Positions 42,301-48,927 of a DNA stretch of 64,000 bases are shown here, piece by piece. How positions within the stretch are numbered: position 1 is the first letter of the stretch; the number at the start of each line of letters is the position of its first letter. Origin of the DNA: Drosophila persimilis (taxonomy: Eukaryota; Arthropoda; Insecta; Diptera; Drosophilidae). Position numbers and translations under genes: made by a program. The DNA lies in contig NW_020825288.1 of the NCBI RefSeq assembly GCF_003286085.1, positions 18,600,001 through 18,664,000 on the forward strand, in the 5' to 3' direction. Below the pieces are notes generated by a model, which worked only from the letters and a program-made list of their open reading frames with translations, had not been told where the DNA came from and did no database searches.

Positions 42301-45300
42301 GATGTCTGCCTTAGTCAAACATTTTCATATTAATGTCAAAATCTAAGTGAAAATCTAAAATTTTCACTCTCGGAAAATAACCAGTAGGACGACGATATGT
42401 TACAGACCAAAATTAATCCCAGCTGTATTGATAGCCCGCCTACATAAAACGAGGGGAGCTTGTATACCTCATTTATACCCGATACCTATTGGGGGCGGAA
42501 GGGGGTATCTTGTGCTGGTGCGATATCACAGGAGAGTGGATACAAAATTTAGTTGCTCTAGCTCTTATAGTCTCTAAGATCTAGGCGCTTATCTTAAGAC
42601 TAGGCGCTCAAAAATGTGGATGCCGCAGATGTTCGTCCTTTGTGGGGCGGGCGATGTTTTGAATTACACTTGTAACAGTGAGATATCAGAGAAGTCTGGA
42701 TAAAAATATGAATTGCTCTAGCTCTTTTAGTCTCTGAGCACTAGGCGCTCATAAGGTCGGACAGACAGACATGGCTCAATCGACTCGGCTGTTGATGCTG
42801 ATCAAGAATATATAATCGTTATGGGGTCGGAAACGCTTTCTTCTGGACGTTACACACATCCACTTTCACTACAAATAAAATAAGAATGTATGTATAGGGG
42901 TAATACTTATTTTGAGTATCGGGTATAAAAAGGCGGATATGTCAACGACCATTTCAATGGCCACGGAATCGGGAGGAAGGTCAGCAGTAATTGTAAACGC
43001 GGATATGTCAATGGCTATTGCAACGGGAAACGGAATAGGCAGAAGGTCAAAAGTAATTCTTTGCGTTTACAGAGCTAATGGCCGTTTCGCTACACTTCAC
43101 AGTTTTCCTTCATCCGCACATGAACAAAATTCCAAGCAATTGCCGGATTGTCTTCTAAAATTTCGCGGAACAGGAAAAACTATGAATGCCATGGTGTCAT
43201 GCAGGCTCTGACAAGGCAGAATGGCAGGTAAACTGCCAATACCAACACACAGATAGCCCACGAAGCATACATACATACATACATATAAGAAATAGGAGTG
43301 ATCTTTACTGCCTTCTCGAAAGTTGCAGTAGATGATTGTGTGTTCACGTTGCCCGATGGCATCCTCAAATCTTAATTCATAAAATTGTTACATAAAGATG
43401 TATCTATAAAAATGATCCGATCTGATCCAGATTCGCCAATCTGGTAGATATAGTCAAAACCGTGTAAAAACAGAATTAGGTAACCTGTACAAAATTCATA
43501 CATACTATACATATATGTTAAAGTCCTGAATTGGTTTTGGATTCAATGACTGACGCAAGCTCTCTCTCTCTCTCTGTCTTTTGACATCGCTTTTCACAAA
43601 CAGGACAAATTGATTTTTTGCGAGGAGGGTTGCCGCGATGTCTCTATCGCCCTTGTCCTGAGAATCAAGAATAAATAAAGTTTATGGGATCGGAAACGCT
43701 AACTTCGGGGCGCTACACACATCCGCATCCACCTGAAAACTAAGATATCCCTTAAATCTTCGGGTTCCGGTTATAATAGTAAATCAATCAACTCTTCAAG
43801 TAGCGGCTATGAGAGGGAATGAAATAGCGATATAATAGAGTGAAATTTCCATAGTTTGTGGTTTATGTTGAGTGACTCTGCCTATTTTCTCACAAGCTTA
43901 AAACACCAGGAAAAAGGACGAAAGTGGGATCACGAAATAAGAATGTACTATGATGTACTACTATAATGAACTATGTACGTATGTAGGTGACAGAAACGGA
44001 ACAGTCGATCAGCCAGTGTAATAAAAGCTTCCACAAAAGTTCCAACTAAGTATCTGTCCTTTCTTATTTTTATTTGAAAAGCAACAGATTGACTTCTACA
44101 GTTCTGCGGAACATCTTATTTTAGAAGTACATATGTACGTATAAATATGTATATATGTATGTATGTATTTACTTTGTTCAGGTAGAAGGTGCCAACGGCA
44201 GTCAAAAATGTCCCTTTTGTCTTGCGAAGCGCAATAGTTTCTGCTTAGAAACTTCTTAGAAACTCCCATGCTGTTTGCCAAGGCATAAAACTACTTGCAT
44301 ACAATCACAACGTATTTGCATGTACATATACATACATACATACATATAGAAGCATTTTGTTTCTCCTGCACTTGCACATTGTATTCTTCGACGTAAAGAG
44401 GTATATCTATATATGTATATTTCACATAAATACAAATACATACATATGTATATCTAGTTTTACATTACGTGGTGTTCTATTTAGGCTTATCAATTTTTAA
44501 TATAGATTATCTATCTAAACCAACTTTCAAATTACTATAACTATCACAAAGATTTTGTTAAAGGTCGGGTTTTTATATCAATACACGTATGCATAAAAAT
44601 ATGATCATCTATCTTGTATTACATATATGTATATATATTTTATGATTATAGCCAAATCGTCTAATTTCGCCAGACACCTTGTTGCGAAAACGTCGAGGAA
44701 ATTCATTTGAAATGGCTACTCTTTTGGCCAGTATGCTTATTGGAGCGGGTCACCCTGCTCTTGTAGTCTCCGGTGTGGCACGAGAGGAGGTGGTGGTTAA
44801 TGATCAAATTGGCGTATCATATCCATTTCCGATTTTGGAAGTTGAGACTGAAGATATAAGTCCACCCGTGGAGAAACCTGGCCAAAAGTATAAATTACGC
44901 GGATTACCGGATTTGGAAAGTCATCTTGATGAAGAAATGGCAGAGGTTCACAGGCGAAAGGCAGCGGAGGAAAAACGAATTGAGGAAGAACTTATGCGAA
45001 AACAAATGGAGGTATTTAATATGCTAAAACATGCTAAAATTGAAAAGTATACATTTTTTTTTTTGGATAGGACCTTGAACTTTTAGCTGTGGATCGCTAT
45101 CATTATCGTCGCAGCCATGCCTGGGTAGTTATAATCAATAATGCGCCTTGGAGCGTAAAACCCCGAATTACTTACACAGATGTGAATGGTGATGTTGTAG
45201 AGACGGCCCCGACGGGAGTTTTTATTGAGCCTTCGACAGGATTTATATGTGAAACGGGATGCAAGCAATACATTTTAGTCGATACCATTTGGAACGAGCA

Positions 45301-47150
45301 CAATTACTATGTTAATAAACAAAAATATCAAAGAGTCGGCGAGATACGTTGGGATCTTCGAGACACCAATGACTGGGAGCACATGCTCCCAGGCGAGCCA
45401 CCTGAGATGCGCACCTATAAGATAGCTTCTGATGAAAATATAGCTGGAGAAGACCATGACATAAATGACGAAAAACATTTAGATGCCATATTCACTTGGG
45501 TAAATAGGCTCCATATAGGACTGGCAGATTACGAACAACGCTTTCCAAACTCTGAGAAGACGGTTCAATACAAAGGTGCAATACATGAGCGATATGCGCC
45601 ATACTCCCAACGCGACGGAAAAGTGATGCAGCTTACGATTTTCAATGATAATGATTGCACAGATCCACGCGTCAGATATGAATACTTTGAGAACCGTTTT
45701 GACCTTATGCGATACCTAAAATACACTTATGCAATTAATAAATATGAAGAGATATTTGGCAAAGGACGCAACGACAGTTTAAAATGTTGGTAGTAATCTG
45801 GTTATACAAAATTTTTGAATTTTTGAATTTATAAAATTTGTTGGTATTTTTTCAGCCATTGAATATTTTTCTGACCCCACACTAGAACGAAAAATGTACT
45901 TCTATTCGAGCTCCAGAATGGACTCGTTGGAATTTTTGAGCGTTAAGCCAGGAGTAACTATCCTTAACTACAAAGGTCGTTGTGATAAGTGCTGGTATAA
46001 GGAGTTTGAATTTAATATAACTGGATCCGTGCTTAAAGTAAAGATTAAATTGATACAAACTATGTATATTTTATCTGGTAAATCTTATTTTAACAGAAAG
46101 TGACAGAAAAATTTCATCGTAGGAGTGCCTATGATGTTGGGACCAGCGATATTGCCACCCGTATATTTCTTTTTCAACTTAACAAAATTATTTTGAAATT
46201 TCATTACACTTTCGGAGCACTTACCGCATCTACAGTGGAATTTACGAAGCCCCCTAGACCTGACTATGGCAAAGAACTAATATATGATGAGAAACTTACC
46301 AAGATATACAAGGTGCGGTCATATACACAAAATGTTCTTTAATTACGTATGTTTTATATCCGCTATAGGCAAATCCGTTAGATCCCACTCGCACTAATCT
46401 AGAATTGTACAGATTATTACGTGAGCAGCTTCAGAGCGAGGATCAGATAAGAAAACAGTTTGAAAAAATGCAAGAAGATATCCTTAGCATTTTTGACTTG
46501 CGGAAATTTGAAAAGGCTGAACCGAAGTTGAAGTTCCGCATATTTGATCCTCTTCGAAATGGAGCAGCTAGAGCCATAAGAATGATGCAGGTACATATGT
46601 TTAGCGTCTTCCATTAAACACCATTTCAAAATATATATGTACATATTTGCAGTTTGCGGAGGAAGAAGAACTTAAGCGAGAGATAGCTAGTAAGCCAGCC
46701 GATTTTTTGGCTCCTTATTTAGTACCGTACAAGCATCAGGAGAAGATGACTTCCGAGCAAGCACTGTACGCTTATAATGCGTGCCTTAATGATTTAAAAT
46801 CACGCTTTGTGAGTTTGCTCAATAATTTACAAAGAAATTATGAAGATGTAAGATTAAGACTCAATTATGTGTCCAGAACATTTATTTACTATTCTTCTTC
46901 TTAGCTTACATGTGAATCAAAGTCTCTCAATCGATTCCTAAACAAATTTGAAAATCAATTTGATAATTACGACTACAAGCGCCTTGTTCAACAGTCAAAG
47001 GAATTAGAGCTCAACAAACGCATGGTCCAACAGCGCTTGACGCTAACTCATGAAGAATCGCAAAAAAAATACGAAGAAGTCAAAAGTGCATTGCTTAGAG
47101 ATCCGAGGCTCAATATAAAAAAGAATGACGGCCAGAATTCTGATGAATAG
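15302..47150 (+). CDS. lobo: Lost boys / DRC7-CCDC135 orthologue, axonemal dynein regulatory complex
   Basis: Nine coding exons: 15302-15724, 15788-15916, 44652-45011, 45071 to about 45785, 45856-46037, 46097-46312, 46369-46590, 46653-46847, 46905-47150, about 895 aa, near the length of animal DRC7. Seen: an acidic N-terminus; the block YAENFRKQF with [17 protein letters not shown] across the first intron; then a transglutaminase-like segment ([39 protein letters not shown]); and a charged C-terminal helical region ([20 protein letters not shown] onward). DRC7 belongs to the nexin-dynein regulatory complex of motile axonemes; fly lobo is needed for sperm function. All introns keep frame except that the donor of exon 4 is weak (see findings). 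Exons 2 and 3 are 28.7 kb apart, yet both ends are phase 0 and the protein continues as [16 protein letters not shown], as expected for the family. Expression is probably in spermatocytes (known of the family). Confidence 0.88.
16575..16860 (+). mobile_element. DINE/Helentron-like copy, 3' part
   Basis: Plus-oriented 3' half of the repeat: CGCTCCCACAAAAGTCGAAA, ATCCACAATTTTGAAGATAC, then a diverged CAGTGGCTTCCGCGCGC block and ACTGACTATCGGGTATAAATG-like end sequence near 16820-16840. The stretch 15950-16570 just upstream is also repeat-like but too decayed to align by eye. Confidence 0.6.
17486..17940 (-). pseudogene. LRP5/6 (arrow)-like YWTD beta-propeller fragment, broken
   Basis: On the minus strand the frame gives [12 protein letters not shown], then a TAG stop, then [20 protein letters not shown] and [12 protein letters not shown]. 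It continues into [19 protein letters not shown] and [13 protein letters not shown]-type repeats followed by an EGF-like CxCP segment are the signature of LDL-receptor-related proteins, and the wording is closest to what I remember of Drosophila arrow. The propeller part passes straight into the EGF-like end with most of the normal intervening sequence absent, so there is an internal deletion as well as the nonsense codon. There is no intact ORF and no start or end of a full receptor. It reads as a duplicated gene fragment, now dead. Confidence 0.6.
18111..18228. repeat. 67-bp tandem duplication
   Basis: The block beginning GGGATTTATATTCGTCTCTA at 18111 recurs at 18178 with a period of 67 bases and only a few differences. 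The second copy ends near 18228. The neighbouring sequence is not repetitive. Confidence 0.85.
18229..19479. other. Non-coding intronic stretch
   Basis: AT-rich sequence between the tandem duplication and the Tc1-like fossil. The only motif I note is a perfect DRE (TATCGATA) at 18356-18363, which in flies marks some housekeeping promoters and insulators. No open frame or spliceable gene adjoins it. The remainder shows nothing I can name. Confidence 0.45.
19480..20345. mobile_element. Tc1/mariner-type transposon fossil, halves in opposite orientation
   Basis: On the plus strand 20112-20345 reads as the middle of a Tc1-type transposase: [17 protein letters not shown], then SKFN, and [20 protein letters not shown], with stops and frame shifts. 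On the minus strand 20037-19660 reads as a later part of the same protein family (MNAEMYRDILSNN, FQQDNEP and following), also interrupted. The two parts face each other across a near-perfect palindrome. Sequence at 19485-19670 resembles terminal DNA of such an element (repeated CATACACTTAAG / CATATACTTAAGTCAC). No intact ORF remains. Confidence 0.7.
20042..20099. repeat. Palindrome, 25-bp arms
   Basis: Left arm 20042-20066 (contains ACCAGGGGACCTAA) and right arm 20075-20099 (contains TTAGGTCCCCTGGT) are reverse complements with one mismatch, separated by an 8-base loop. It lies exactly at the junction of the two oppositely oriented transposase pieces. Confidence 0.95.
20346..22097. other. Intronic stretch including the dan 3' untranslated region
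   Basis: No protein-like frame that I can support. A moderately GC-rich patch at about 20540-20700 is open on both strands but not recognised. The lower-coordinate side of dan should carry its 3' untranslated region: minus-strand AATAAA signals occur at 21626-21621 and near 21670. Sequence composition becomes AT-rich immediately below 22098, where the second dan-frame stop lies. Confidence 0.5.
22098..22424 (-). CDS. In-frame C-terminal extension of dan beyond a TAG stop (candidate readthrough)
   Basis: Directly after the TAG at 22427-22425 the same frame stays open for 108 sense codons, to a second TAG at 22100-22098. The sequence begins [20 protein letters not shown]. It has a basic patch ([12 protein letters not shown]), a hydrophobic-aromatic part ([12 protein letters not shown]) and a highly acidic tail ([19 protein letters not shown]). 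Base composition matches the coding exon and falls to AT-rich right after the second stop. Possible explanations: translational readthrough, ADAR editing of TAG to TGG, alternative splicing, or a recent nonsense change. It would give a product of about 793 aa. Chance openness over this length is on the order of one percent for even base composition. Confidence 0.5.
   Translation of the reverse strand, partial: DKPKLAPSEPATDIHITNAQQEAIAKRTYGSKRSRLGLPYVGIGSLGNTPATLRCQTTSPAVYQSSATLLSSLFFPPYEFVHCDLDDDPNDCQIIGEYQQYDELSSSS
22425..24479 (-). CDS. dan: Distal antenna, pipsqueak-type HTH transcription regulator
   Basis: Single coding exon of 684 aa, matching the roughly 680-aa fly Dan that I recall. 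Residues 10-62 form the Psq/CENP-B-type helix-turn-helix ([20 protein letters not shown] through [19 protein letters not shown]). The middle is Ser/Pro/Leu/Asn-rich and disordered-looking. PEDLS at 485-489 fits the CtBP-binding PxDLS motif. A run of Asn lies near 585-590, and a probable helical conserved block ([24 protein letters not shown]) lies at 618-648. Known role: a nuclear factor with its paralogue Danr in eye and antenna specification. Start chosen at [10 protein letters not shown]: the frame upstream is open to a splice acceptor but has no ATG. The whole gene lies in lobo intron 2, opposite strand. The ORF ends RRRK-TAG and continues in frame (separate entry). Danr itself is not in this window. 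Confidence 0.9.
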   Translation of the reverse strand: MNIRMGTKGKRPLRSLTPRDKIHAIQRIHDGESKASVARDIGVPESTLRGWCKNEDKLRFMSRQSTTDKMCADALADKLDVSTGLLGPPEKRQRIDPSLPLNFSNKMKFDELGFKRAPLNGLDYSTNKNISELNYNGLAVDYVGFNGQHKVFSGDINRPANPSPNAISPLSSLTHLSGLTGLSQSPLAISFNELTTNLNLLAQLNPSLAAMSGLNSFPTTANNLRNSKPSVQPPLQVQSPRSDSGDRTPGLSVKNWAKQKPLSAVSSDVSCSINLTIKNEAKGGDIKSPSPSIAPSHVGSIISLSNLAEDPLLYWLKSQQTMLGLNSLYPPMGMTSPPIRSSTPQHIIQHAQTPPLPSAPLTPSSTPSGSLDEKNVAWYNWCKVFGASLNTLNNPNSATLAALQANSLQHQHQPISAVSDGTDIADTSKGPFDNILYSHLTKESETPSVRSLSSNEHNQMDQIEGDEVTDPDLDAEIEGDVPGKPEDLSASAKRITPSQSPIASLVPESHTSEPCTKTSTTPSDCISRPGSVGGDCKKILDNMLYKIGGIKSHMPIIVDTACESEASFINEHTQHSNNNDISASNNNNNNSNKTDEEEKAKYLDLTGDNEDVKAIRHGEKFLQWLENCSNPRVTAVQLMQLRFLIAAIKSSNEPQVTEKPNKDLLENEENTEEDSCRNKIRRRK
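24480..24546 (-). promoter_or_regulatory. dan 5' untranslated segment and splice acceptor
   Basis: On the minus strand a long T tract ending CAG (24546-24533) is a strong 3' splice site, and the exon then runs from 24532 into the start codon at 24479. This implies at least one non-coding upstream exon. A donor-like ATGTAAGTGG lies near 24670, but the true upstream exon could be many kilobases away. Confidence 0.6.
25730..25768. repeat. Short tandem repeat, 7-bp unit GTCAGTC type
   Basis: About five imperfect units of AGTCGTC / CAGTCGT in a row, with one unit altered to CAGTGGT. Confidence 0.85.
28419..28473. repeat. GTGTGTTT microsatellite
   Basis: An 8-base unit GTGTGTTT with GCGTGTTT variants, running into a plain (GT)n tract. 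It opens frames on both strands that are not genes. Confidence 0.9.
31520..31552. repeat. (CA)n microsatellite
   Basis: Uninterrupted CA dinucleotides except for one ATAC interruption. Confidence 0.95.
31940..31966. repeat. (CGCACT)n microsatellite
   Basis: Four units of the hexamer CGCACT in tandem within a GC-rich island upstream of dan. Confidence 0.9.
34355..34389. repeat. (CGTCGC)n microsatellite
   Basis: A run of CGTCGC hexamers, ending CGTCCTCGTC. It lies in a GC-rich island. Confidence 0.9.
35612..35650. repeat. (GT)n microsatellite
   Basis: Long GT tract with single interruptions (GTGTGTGTCCGTGTG and a terminal GTTTGTGTG). Confidence 0.9.
36213..36278. repeat. 9-bp minisatellite CTGGCTGTC / CTGGCTGGC
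   Basis: About seven units alternating between the two variants. It creates a repetitive Ser-Gln-Asp frame on the minus strand and a Trp-Leu frame on the plus strand, neither of which is a gene. Confidence 0.9.
39920..40343 (+). mobile_element. DINE/Helentron-like element, both ends, internally deleted
   Basis: Begins AATACCCGATACTCAAATTG, contains the conserved block GTTTCCGACCCCATAAAGTA and CTTGATCAGCATCAATAGCC, and ends CAACTCACAACGTTACCCCT. Both termini match the full-size copy at 57789-58614, but much of the centre is absent. Non-coding. Confidence 0.8.
40490..41440. other. Unrecognised complex stretch, probably decayed transposon
   Basis: Starts near a CTTCTGCAAGGGTATAAAAA motif, a typical end of small fly repeats, and finishes near a second TAGGGTATAAAAAG motif at 41428-41440. 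Between them the sequence is not AT-rich. It carries disconnected open frames on both strands, for example a minus-strand 86-codon frame at 41080-41340. I cannot match any of these to a known transposase or polyprotein. A decayed mobile element is the likeliest reading. Confidence 0.35.
42450..42929 (-). mobile_element. DINE/Helentron-like element with central repeats
   Basis: Reverse-oriented copy: CGAGGGGAGC end at 42450, then two approximate repeats of a block that holds GGGGGCGG, a GATATCA(C)AG(A)GA motif and TTGCTCTAGCTCTT. The conserved CTGATCAAGAATATATAATC block follows, and the end is TTGAGTATCGGGTATAAAA. Non-coding. Confidence 0.8.
43405..43780 (-). mobile_element. DINE/Helentron-like fragments
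   Basis: Two decayed pieces in reverse orientation: ATGATCCGATCTGATCCAGA with CAATCTGGTAGATATAGTC near 43410-43460, and the 5' block AATCAAGAATAAATAAAG, ATCGGAAACGC and CTACACACATCCGC near 43665-43735. A CT microsatellite lies between them. Confidence 0.6.
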
Positions 47151-48075
47151 AAGTAAAAATTAACAATTATTTTATATCTTAAAAATAAGTTTACAAATTA
47201 GTCATTAGTTAAATCAAGTAAACACTTCAATATTGTGGATGCAACAGATTTTCGTCCTTTGCGGGGGCGGAAGGGGGTGGGGTGAAATTCTGAGATATAA
47301 CACGAGTTTGGATACTAAATTTGGTTGCTCTAGCCTAATAGTCTATGAGAATGTGGATGACCCAGATTTTCGTCCTTTGCGGGGGCCGAAGGGGGTGTGG
47401 CGAAATTTTGACACAAAACGGTCAAGGTCCGATATCACAGGAGTGTGGATCAAAAATTTGGTTGCTCTAGCTTTTATAGTCTCTGAGATCCTTGAACTCA
47501 TATTTTGCAATAGACAAAGCCGACCATGAAACGTGTGTGTTAGAGAGAGACAGAGCGAGAGACAATTCAATTGTTTTCTTGATTCTGGCTTTTATCGCGC
47601 TCCTTCCCCCACTCCTCCGCGCCCAGAGTGTGTGTGTGTGTTTGAGAGAGAGAGAGATAGAGAAAGAGGGGAAATGAGTAAGAGCGTGGAAGACGTTGCA
47701 ATTTAGTTTGTTCCTTCTGGCTATAAAAATGGATCGGTTCATTGTTTCAGATTCAGAAATCTGGTAGATATGGTAATTTTCTAGGATATGATAACTTTCG
47801 ATGATTCAAAATTGTGGATGCCAAAAATATTTGTCTTTTGTGTGGGCGTATAAAAAACTTTTTTCACAAAAAACCTTTTTATGGCAGATATACCATGTTG
47901 AAAATTTGTATTTTATTTAAACAAGTTTACTGCTACCTTTCGTGGCAACTTAATCTAGTTTTACATTTAAGGGGAAAAACAATTGATCACAAGAGATACA
48001 TACATAAACTTAATGTTACATATATGGAGTAGGTCCATACATTATTTACAATATTTACAAAAAGTTAATGAGATG
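47151..48075 (-). mobile_element. Helentron-like repeats downstream of lobo
   Basis: From 47228 to about 47848 the family's interior appears in reverse orientation. A block that starts ATTGTGGATGCAACAGATTT recurs at about 47345 as ATGTGGATGACCCAGATTTT, so the copy has internal tandem units of about 115 bases. It is followed by the TAGACAAAGCCGACCATGAA block, the GGCTATAAAAATGGATCGG block, and a third start of the repeated block near 47810. The first 80 bases after the lobo stop are its 3' untranslated region. The part 47850-48075 is AT-rich and may include the 3' tail of the retroelement next to it. Confidence 0.65.
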
Positions 48076-48927
48076 TTATAGGAGGGACCTAGTAGGGAGA
48101 TCCAGTGGATGACACCTTTTGAGTCTTCTTTTCCTTGGCGGGTTACTTAGACGTCTGGCTAGCGCATTAGGGTGACCACCAAGTCGTTGCAAGTACCTTG
48201 CTGCATGTAATTGTATCACATCGCCCACTTTGGGAACCTTTAGGTCCCTCTCGATGTCGCCGTTTCGCATGTATCATGGAGCATTGCATATTCGTCGTAG
48301 AATTTTTGACTGAGCAACTCTGATTTTATTTAAGTTGGTTTTTGCCGCGATGCCGTAAACTTGAAGTGCGTATTTCCATATGGGGCTGAGGATGGACTTG
48401 TATATCGTGACTTTGCTGTACAGCGTCAGCTTATTTCTTGGTGCAAGTAGCCACGCCATCTTTCCCGCTTTCGCCATCACCGACTGTCGAACCATGGTAG
48501 TATGGGTTTTGAAATTTAGTGACCTGTCGAGTACAACACCTAGGTATTTGTACGAGCTCTTGTGCGTGAGTGTGGAGCCCAGCATATTAATGCCTCCGCA
48601 AGAAAGTGTTCTCGTAGCAAAAGTAACATTAGCACATTTGCTGCTGTTGATGCCTATGTTCCATTTCTGAGCCCTGACCTCAAAGCTGCTCACATATTGT
48701 TGCAGAGCTTCTGTAGCTAGATTTATGCTTAGACTTCTGGTCAGCACTGCAGTGTCATCCGCGTAGGTTGCTATCAACACATCGTCCTCGTCCAACCCAG
48801 TTATTACCCTTGAGGAAGGCATATCGGTTGTATATAGGGTATATAACGTTGGTCCAAGAACGCTGCCTTGTGGGACGCCTGCACAGATTGGGCGCTTCGA
48901 AGATTTTAGAGCCGGCATATAGCAATT
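48076..48927 (-). mobile_element. 5'-truncated, dead Jockey-type non-LTR retrotransposon (reverse transcriptase part)
   Basis: The minus-strand frame carries reverse transcriptase motifs: CAGVPQGSVLGPTLYTLY, then YADDTAVLTRS with the catalytic YADD, then KYLGVVLDRSL and the thumb region, as in Jockey-clade ORF2 proteins. Everything upstream of the palm is missing, so the element was 5'-truncated at insertion. A TGA interrupts the frame near 48271-48276, where the family normally has Trp (after ICNAP). The remaining codons (MRNGDIERDL onward) run to a stop at 48076. Not functional. Confidence 0.88.

Larger units (their letters stand above)
24671..44640. other. About 20 kb upstream of dan: non-coding, presumed regulatory DNA
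   Basis: No coding exon can be supported across this stretch. It alternates AT-rich DNA with more GC-rich islands (about 25270-25900, 29500-30240, 31200-32340, 32580-32960, 34090-34560, 35540-36310, 37440-37810). These do not read as proteins but are typical in texture of fly enhancers and untranslated first exons. dan is a developmentally regulated gene, so its enhancers and promoter are expected here; this is inference. The stretch 38000-39900 is very AT-rich and featureless. Repeats and Helentron copies are listed separately. Confidence 0.5.
15917..44651 (+). other. Giant intron 2 of lobo, host of the nested dan gene
   Basis: The donor GTAAGA follows AATTTG, and the acceptor ATTATAG precedes CCAAATCGTC. 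Both flanking codons are in phase 0. The intron carries dan on the opposite strand, a degenerate LRP-like fragment, a Tc1-like fossil, Helentron pieces and many simple repeats. The other introns of this gene are 50-100 bases, so this one is exceptional within the gene. Confidence 0.85.
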
